Source: Clostridium sp. 26_22 (lineage in GTDB: Bacteria > Bacillota > Clostridia > TANB77 > CAG-508). Taken from it: a stretch of DNA of 37,013 bases. Location of the stretch: NCBI GenBank assembly GCA_001916005.1, contig MNRP01000049.1, positions 1 through 37,013 of the forward strand. The letters are read 5' to 3'. The position numbers and the translations under genes are program-made. Every line of letters begins with the position of its first letter. Positions within the stretch are counted from its first letter, which is position 1. The notes beneath the pieces were generated by a model. It was not told the origin of the DNA. It saw only the letters and a program-made list of their open reading frames with translations, and made no database searches. Positions 32,168 to 37,013 of this stretch are shown here, in pieces.

Positions 32168-33184
32168 ATGGATATGATAGAAAGTTATACTTTAAAATAT
32201 AATTTTGGAGAATGGAATGCTAGAATAGAGAAGTATTTAAATAGATTATTAAGTAAAAGTACAGATTACTTTGCTAATCAATTTAATAATGGTGAATTAA
32301 AAGATACAAATAGTGAATATGTTACAATGCTTGAATCAATATTTAATATTGAAGAATATTTATATTATAATAAAAATAACCCTAATTTCTATAATATATT
32401 AAAATCATTGGAAAATATAAATGTTGTTTCAGTATTACCTAAAAATAATAGAGGTATATATGGACAAGCAATTGCAGACGAAAATGTATTATTAATAAGT
32501 CCTGTTTTAAAACCAAGTAGAACTCTTACAAAACAAGAAAGGACAAGATTATATTTAGCACATGAATTAGGTCATTACATTAATAATGAATGGATGAAAA
32601 CCGTTATAGATGATTTAAATACTAGACTTAGAAATGGAACACTTGAATTATCTCAAGCACAAACTATTTATAATGGATTTGCATTATTAGATGAATCCAT
32701 TACTCAAAACAGAGCAGAAGAATTTGCATATAATATGGCTAATAAACCAAGACCATCTATGAGAAATGAAATTAGACAAAACCAATATGGAGAAGCCCTT
32801 TTTGATGGCAATTCATACAGAACTAATTATGATTATTATGGAGAATTTCAAATACCAACTGTAATGTTTGGAAGAACATTAAGAGGAATAGGAAAATTAC
32901 AAAATGATACAGAGGTATTAAATGTATTGTCGCAAAGAGCATTAAATCCAAACTTTGCAAATAGGATTATTCAAGAATATAGTAAAGACGGGCAATTATC
33001 AAATTTATTTCCTTTGCTAGAAAGTATGGGAACAATAAAAAGTGCATCATATTATTTGTTTAGAGGAAATAATGATGTTAGAGCCTTAAATAATTCAAGA
33101 AATGCATTGAATTCTGTGTCTATTAAATCATCTCGTTTAAGAGATTATCGAGAGTCACTTGAATCAGAATATGGAGACAGATAA
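32168..33184 (+). CDS. HExxH metallopeptidase-like protein (ImmA/IrrE-type zinc site)
   Basis: A 338-residue soluble protein. AHELGHYINNEW (about residues 138-149) is a HExxH zinc site, and ITQNRAEEFAYNMA about 45 residues on supplies a candidate third ligand (Glu). The spacing and the ERTRLYLAHELGH context resemble ImmA/IrrE-type peptidases, which cleave repressors in mobile elements and stress responses. The N-terminal 120 and C-terminal 140 residues are unassigned, and no HTH is seen. ATG 32168 follows GGAAAGGAAAG; ATG 32174 is an alternative. It is the only long intact gene among the wrecks here. A -10 TATAAT-like sequence (TATAAT, 32129-32134) precedes it. Confidence 0.7.
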   Translation: MDMIESYTLKYNFGEWNARIEKYLNRLLSKSTDYFANQFNNGELKDTNSEYVTMLESIFNIEEYLYYNKNNPNFYNILKSLENINVVSVLPKNNRGIYGQAIADENVLLISPVLKPSRTLTKQERTRLYLAHELGHYINNEWMKTVIDDLNTRLRNGTLELSQAQTIYNGFALLDESITQNRAEEFAYNMANKPRPSMRNEIRQNQYGEALFDGNSYRTNYDYYGEFQIPTVMFGRTLRGIGKLQNDTEVLNVLSQRALNPNFANRIIQEYSKDGQLSNLFPLLESMGTIKSASYYLFRGNNDVRALNNSRNALNSVSIKSSRLRDYRESLESEYGDR

Positions 33185-33198
33185 AAAATATATAATTA

Positions 33199-33227
33199 AG
33201 AGTAGATTAATTTCTGCTCTTTTTTTA
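33199..33227 (+). terminator. Terminator of the metallopeptidase-like gene
   Basis: AGAGTAGA (33199-33206) pairs with TCTGCTCT (33213-33220) with one G-U pair, followed by seven T. Confidence 0.88.
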
Positions 33228-33243
33228 TTGGAAAGGAGAATTG

Positions 33244-33291
33244 ATGAAAGTAGAATTTGATATATATGTAAATAAAAAAGCCAAAAGATAA
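33244..33291 (+). pseudogene. Fifteen-codon start of a truncated gene
   Basis: AAAGGAGA lies just upstream of ATG 33244, which reads MKVEFDIYVNKKAKR and stops. The strong ribosome site suggests a real gene start cut off by a deletion, although a true tiny peptide is possible. Directly after it begins a repeat of the 3' flank found at 91-122. Confidence 0.4.
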
Positions 33292-33330
33292 ATTACAAAT
33301 TATAAAACAAAATAGCAGTTTTACTGCTAT
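33290..33330 (+). repeat. Second copy of the 91-137 gene-end flank and hairpin
   Basis: A 32-base stretch beginning AAATTACAAATTATAAAAC is identical to 91-122. It is followed by a shorter hairpin, ATAGCAGT (33312-33319) with ACTGCTAT (33323-33330), lacking the T-run. Both copies follow truncated genes. Confidence 0.8.
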
Positions 33331-33381
33331 ATAAGAAATTTAAAGTATGCTAATTTTTTCTAATTTGAATAAAAATGAGTA

Positions 33382-34364
33382 GAGTAGGGGGAATAGCCAT
33401 ATTTTTAATGTTGTAGATTTATATTTAATATAAATATTTTATATATAAAAAAATATTATATTTGAAATTTTAAAATTTTAAAAATTACAAATTAAAGATT
33501 TTAAATTTATAGAATTTTTTAAAACGAACATTTGTTAATTGCAAATTTTAATATTTTGTTTTTAATTTATATGTATTTTAATTATTATAATTTAAACTTA
33601 CGAAAATCAATTTTAAGCCAATTACAATATTGCAATATTAAATAAATCTAAATTTAATATTTAGATTTATTTAAGTTGTTTATAAAAATTTTAGTTATAT
33701 ATATGCAATTTTTATAATGATCTGCAGATACTAAAGTAATCTCTAAAAAGTCAAAAATAACGACTTACGAGAATCGATTTTAAGCCATTTTAATATTTAA
33801 GCCATATAACTTGTTGTTTAGTATTTAGGCAAAATATTGATAATTCTGAGTTTGAGAGATTTTAGATAAAAAATGACCAAATTTTTTATACTTATATAGG
33901 TATATAAAAAAATGCAAAAATACCTCAAAAAAGCGACGCGCGAGAATCGATTTTAAGCCGTTTTTATTTTTCAGGTTTATAGTTTGTTGTTGACAAAATA
34001 CGGCAAATATAGAGAAATAGGCATTTTGAAGATTTTTGAAAAATTTATATAAAATATAATATGAAATAAAAATTATTGAGTAATGAAATTAAATTTTAAA
34101 TAGAAAAATTATTTAGATGTAAAATTATAAGGATAAATTATAAAACTGATTTAAAATTGATTTTAGAAATAAATATCTGGAACTAGACTAACATTATTAC
34201 AAGTAATAAATGATAAAGTAATAATGTTAGTCAAACGATAGCTAATAAATAGCTAGTAAAGTCATTAAGGCTAGTGGCTACAAGAATTTGTGGGTAGGAC
34301 TCTGAAAGGGGTTCTATTATTTTACTCCTACCTCTTATTGCGCAAAACTTTGATTTTGTGCAAT
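33382..34364 (+). repeat. Large non-coding repeat element, copy C (most complete)
   Basis: Order of motifs: GAGTAGGGGGAATAGCC (33382-33398), AAAACGAACATTTG (33531-33544), three related units at 33601, 33768 and 33941 (core CGARAATCRATTTTAAGCC, spacing 167 and 173), TATAGTTTGTTGTTG (33978-33992) with ACGGCAAATATAG, a perfect 15-bp hairpin (34186-34200 with 34218-34232), ACTCCTACC (34324-34332), and a hairpin ATTGCGCAAAA/TTTTGTGCAAT (34338-34348 with 34353-34363). No protein-coding frame is seen in the 1.5 kb from 33330 to 34767; the part after 34400 is AT-rich and otherwise featureless. Confidence 0.78.
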
Positions 34365-34713
34365 GTTCTGTATTCCTTTTTTTACACTTTTCCATATCTA
34401 CTTCTACCTCTCTTCTATTGTTTATTGATATGTTAAAGTGAATCCAATTATAATTTACTATTTTATTATTTTATGTTTTTTTAGCTTTCGCAATGATTTT
34501 ATTTTAAAAATTATTATTCTTCTTTTATTATGATTAAATTTTAGTTTTATTAAAGTTATATTTATCATTTAATATTTATTTTTATAATTATTAAATTTTT
34601 GATTATTAAAAAATATTTGTAACTTTTATAATTTTTTCTTTTATTCCCCTACCTTCTTAAAAATTGGTAATTTTATTTAAATTATAAGCAATAAACTATA
34701 TGCCCAAAGTATA

Positions 34714-34742
34714 AAAAACGCTTAAAAACGATTCTCGTGAGT
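34714..34742 (-). repeat. Single inverted unit of the repeat element
   Basis: On the - strand it reads CACGAGAATCGTTTTTAAGC followed by GTTTTTT, matching the core of the units at 29815 and 33941 but in the opposite direction. Confidence 0.6.
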
Positions 34743-34767
34743 TTTTTTACTAATATTTTAAAATTTT

Positions 34768-35104
34768 TTATACAACTCTTATATCTTTGTTTTTTGGTAT
34801 CATGTTAATAATATTTGAATCATTTATCATTTTTTGACCATAAGCAGTTAAATTATTAGTATTATTTCTTTTTGTATTAACTTGTTCAGCTTGATCTGAT
34901 AAAACTTGTTCATAAGTATATTTTAACATAGCAATTTTCTTCTGTCTTTCATCATCAGAACTTTTTTCCCCATCTAACATATACTCTAAATTATATGCAT
35001 ATAATTCTAATGCTCTTAATATAAATATCTACTTGTTCTGATAACATTTTCATTTCAACTGGATTAATATCATTTAAATTGAAATTTGCTTCTGAATTAT
35101 TCAT
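34768..35104 (-). pseudogene. Small mobile-element-type gene with a frameshift
   Basis: ATG 35104 on the - strand, preceded by AAAGGAAC, reads MNNSEANFNLNDINPVEMK and so on. A one-base slip near 35025 moves the sense frame to RALELYAYNLEYMLDGEKSS and the remainder, down to TAA at 34770-34768. Restored, it would be about 111 residues, mostly helical and charged. No family is recognised. It lies 19 bases after the integrase fragment on the same strand and was probably its operon partner in a lost phage or integrative element. Confidence 0.6.
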
Positions 35105-35123
35105 ATTTATTACCGTTCCTTTC

Positions 35124-35654
35124 TTACAAGGCACAAAATTCCATTGCATTTTTCATTTTAAAATGTGCCAATGGGTGTTCTTGCATAGTTTTTTCTACTT
35201 CTTTATCATATAAATGAGTATATATTTTTGTTGTGTTTACACTTGAGTGTCCTAATATTTCTTGTATTAATTTTATATCATATCCTGATTTATATAGTAT
35301 TGTTGCACATGTATGCCTTAAAGTATGTACTGAATATTGATTTTCATCAATTTTGGCTTTCTTATATAATGATTTTAAATCTCTTTGTATTGTTCTAGGA
35401 GTAATTCTACATTTTCTTTCAGTTATAAATAATGCATCAGTCATAATGTTCTTTTGTAATGCGTATTTTTCTCTTTCTTGTATATAACATAATAACGTTT
35501 CTTTTGTTTGTGTGTTCAAATATCCTGTTCTTTCCTTTCTTCCCTTGCCATATATTATAAATGTATCTGAATTTTCTTTAATATCTGATACATTTAATTT
35601 ACAAACATAAAAATAAAAAAACAATAGATTTATTATATAAAGCAAATCTACAGT
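35124..35654 (-). pseudogene. Tyrosine recombinase (integrase), C-terminal catalytic part only
   Basis: The - strand frame has YSVHTLRHTCATILYKSG then YDIKLIQEILGHSSVNTTKI and YTH. This gives the catalytic H-x-x-R, the second H (GHSS) and the nucleophile Tyr of the tyrosine recombinase family. The core-binding domain and the first catalytic Arg (normally GLRxSEL) are missing. The frame starts in YFYVCKLNVSDIKENSD, so the front of the gene has been replaced. It abuts the TetR remnant. The track's ATG at 35645 is not preceded by a ribosome site. It is probably inactive. Confidence 0.85.
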
Positions 35655-35655
35655 T

Positions 35656-35838
35656 TTTTTAGTTGATAATATTTTAATAAACTTTAACTATAAAAAAGAT
35701 GATCCCAATATTATTGCTTATTCAAAAGTAATGGTTGCTTATTTAGTATTTGGTTTATGTGATGAATGGTATAAAAGAGGTATGATAGAAAGTCCAGAGG
35801 AAATACTTGCCGTAATTAAGCAACAAAAAAGTAATTAA
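35656..35838 (+). pseudogene. TetR-family regulator, C-terminal remnant
   Basis: The + strand frame reads VDNILINFNYKKDDPN, then AYSKVMVAYLVFGLCDEWYK and RGMIESPEEILAVIK, and stops at 35836-35838. The pattern F/Y-x-x-G-L/x-x-x-x-x-W-x-x-R/K-G-M-x-x-x-P-E-E-I/L is typical of the ligand-domain end of TetR regulators. There is no start codon or DNA-binding part. It faces the integrase fragment tail to tail, so another deletion junction lies near 35650. Confidence 0.7.
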
Positions 35839-35885
35839 AAATATCATTGCTTTCTTTAAATCTTACTGACTTATGTAATTTGTTA

Positions 35886-36162
35886 CTATACAATCATAAA
35901 TATAAATCCAGGTAAAAGTATTCCAATAAAAGTAATTGATAACCATTTTCCAACCTTTGTAAACAAATTATCTTTATATTTAATAGATAATATTAGTGCT
36001 GGTATTAAAAGTCGCATTAGCCATATTAGACCAAGTAGGTATGTTCAATGTTGCTAAAATGTGATCTCCTACACAAACTCCAAAAATATTAAAAGCCCAA
36101 ACGAAAGCAATAATTACTAGTAACAATGACAATGAACCTATACCAATTTTTTTATTTTTCAT
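35886..36162 (-). pseudogene. Small membrane protein with a frameshift
   Basis: ATG 36162 (- strand, GAGGAGG upstream) begins MKNKKIGIGSLSLLLVIIAF and contains a helix at about 8-30. Near 36012 the sense frame moves by one base, giving RLLIPALILSIKYKDNLF and KVGKWLSITFIGILLPGFIF, then TAG at 35888-35886. Corrected, it is a protein of about 91 residues with two to three membrane helices. No family is recognised. The strong ribosome site shows that it was a real gene. Confidence 0.65.
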
Positions 36163-36395
36163 TACAAATACCTCCTCGATAAATTACTATTTTTTATTAT
36201 CTGCCATTTTTCAATTGATCTACTATTTACAAACATTATACCATATTATTTCTAAAAAGTGGTAAATTTAAAAATTAAATTTTAAGCATAGTATGTGTCA
36301 AGTGTTAGTTGGCAATCGTCCTTTCGGTTGATTTTCTAAGCACATAACTATTCATATTTCAAAAAAATCTTTTTTAATTTTTTCTTTTTGACATC

Positions 36396-36414
36396 ACACT
36401 ATCTTTTATAGTGT
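36396..36414. promoter_or_regulatory. Perfect 7-5-7 palindrome, possible regulator operator
   Basis: ACACTAT (36396-36402), CTTTT, ATAGTGT (36408-36414), with TTGACA (36388-36393) next to it. The size and symmetry suit a TetR-type operator, and a TetR remnant lies about 560 bases away. No intact regulator is present. Apart from this, the 36163-36555 gap shows only a short hairpin (CAATCG 36313-36318 with CGGTTG 36325-36330). Confidence 0.45.
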
Positions 36415-36557
36415 TATATTAACGACTATTTTCAGATAATTCAAATGTGTAAATTAATAATTGAATTTGATATTTAGAATAAAAACATTTTGATTAAAAA
36501 TCTTTGAATTAACACTTTTAATGTTAAAACTTCAATATTTTGCATTTTCAATGCTCC

Positions 36558-36655
36558 AAGTTGGTCGTATTAGATTGATTTTGCGCAATGTATCATATTT
36601 CATTTTTTATACTTGCTCTAAATTGGTCACATTGCTTTGATTTTGTGCAATGCTG
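36558..36655. repeat. Two direct repeats carrying the TTTTGYGCAATG motif
   Basis: AAGTTGGTC...TTTTGCGCAATG (36558-36590) and AAATTGGTC...TTTTGTGCAATG (36620-36652) are 62 bases apart. The same 12-base motif ends or begins the large repeat elements at 17854, 29476 and 34352. Confidence 0.7.
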
Positions 36656-36669
36656 TACAAATGAAAATA

Positions 36670-36695
36670 GAGCCTAAAAGTTTTCTTTTAAGCTC
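36670..36695 (-). terminator. Terminator of the ABC-permease-like gene
   Basis: Read on the - strand, GAGCTTAAAAG pairs with CTTTTAGGCTC around AAAA with one G-U pair, followed by TATTTT. It lies 88 bases after the stop codon at 36783. Confidence 0.75.
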
Positions 36696-36782
36696 CACTC
36701 CTCTATTCTATATCATTCTCATTTTTAAAACTCTTACTTGCTTTTTCCAAAAATATCCTAAAATAAAATTTAATTTTATTAC

Positions 36783-37013
36783 TTATTCTACCTGATGTTT
36801 ACTATATGTTTTCTTTGCACAAATTAATGCTATAACCATCATTAAAATATAAGTAATTATAGTCATCATAGGTAAATCAATAACAATATTTCCTAACTTA
36901 TATGATACCATTTGAGAAAAGTTTGAATAAATTGCATTATATGGCATTAAGAATAATATTTTATTTAATATTCCAAAAGCTGACTTTATGCTCAAAAATA
37001 CTGGTAACATAAT
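36783..37013 (-). CDS. C-terminal end of an ABC-2-type permease-like protein (runs off the right edge)
   Basis: The - strand frame is open to the window edge; the Met at 37010 is not shown to be the start. The visible 76 residues include FLMPYNAIYSNFSQMVSYKL, then a helix LPMMTIITYILMMVIALICA and a short basic tail (KKTYSKHQVE). That is a common ending for ABC-2 exporter permeases. The assignment rests on this pattern only. An ATP-binding partner would be expected outside the window. Confidence 0.5.
   Translation of the reverse strand: MMLPVFLSIKSAFGILNKILFLMPYNAIYSNFSQMVSYKLGNIVIDLPMMTIITYILMMVIALICAKKTYSKHQVE

Noticed and set aside
29476..34364. CRISPR array
   Set aside because: The repeated units are about 165-173 bases apart, diverged and only two or three per copy, with no short regular repeat-spacer pattern and no cas gene.
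1..37013. tRNA and rRNA genes
   Set aside because: No cloverleaf with a GTTCRANYC-type T-arm and no rRNA-like conserved block was noticed on either strand; a covariance scan was not possible here.

Overview
The window is very AT-rich, with short intergenic spaces, strong AGGAGG-type ribosome binding sites, many intrinsic terminators and TTGACA/TATAAT-type promoters. Together with the gene content (several ECF sigma/anti-sigma pairs of clostridial type, MntP, TraX, short family I pyrophosphatase) this points to a low-GC Bacillota, most likely a gut-type clostridial lineage. The species cannot be told from the sequence. No tRNA, rRNA or CRISPR array was seen.

Region 1 (1-1180) is decaying: a gene tail, an HxlR regulator tail fused at about base 290 to the back half of a Sir2-like gene, and a DUF1848 gene with an internal deletion. 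Region 2 (1200-17500) is ordinary chromosome, nearly all on the + strand: threonylcarbamoyl-AMP synthase, inorganic pyrophosphatase, Nudix hydrolase, a tandem-duplicated hexapeptide acyltransferase, thioesterase, TraX, pentapeptide-repeat protein, MntP and a cysteine-synthase-like enzyme. Interleaved are four ECF sigma modules. One of them is a sigma factor fused in frame to its membrane-anchored partner.

Region 3 (17500-18840) is a gap holding a repeat-element copy and an EamA-type transporter remnant. Region 4 (18900-28375) is the most interesting part. A tight + strand operon begins just after a strong terminator and an extended -10 promoter: a fold-III PLP decarboxylase relative, a radical SAM enzyme, an NH3-dependent NAD-synthetase homologue, a fused nucleotidyltransferase-phosphoribosyltransferase, a GNAT, a radical SAM enzyme with a Cys-rich C-terminus, and a large SelO-like (protein AMPylase fold) protein. 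A separate strong promoter then drives a small protein with a Ser/Thr/Tyr/Gly-rich tail and a coiled coil, followed by a methyltransferase-like gene. The enzymes read like a pathway that makes an NAD-like dinucleotide and may attach a nucleotide to a protein. I know of no described system with this composition, but the function is inference.

Region 5 (28500-37013) is an accessory graveyard: a frameshifted higher-GC gene, two transposase remnants, a Cna_B surface-protein fragment, a RhuM-Fic gene broken by a 41-bp tandem duplication, a truncated integrase, a TetR remnant and a frameshifted membrane protein. The only long intact gene is an HExxH metallopeptidase-like protein at 32168-33184. Between them lie two copies of a roughly 1 kb non-coding element, with a partial third copy near 17800. 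The element has a conserved order of motifs, internal units spaced about 165-173 bp and a conserved hairpin. An ABC-permease-like gene runs off the right edge.
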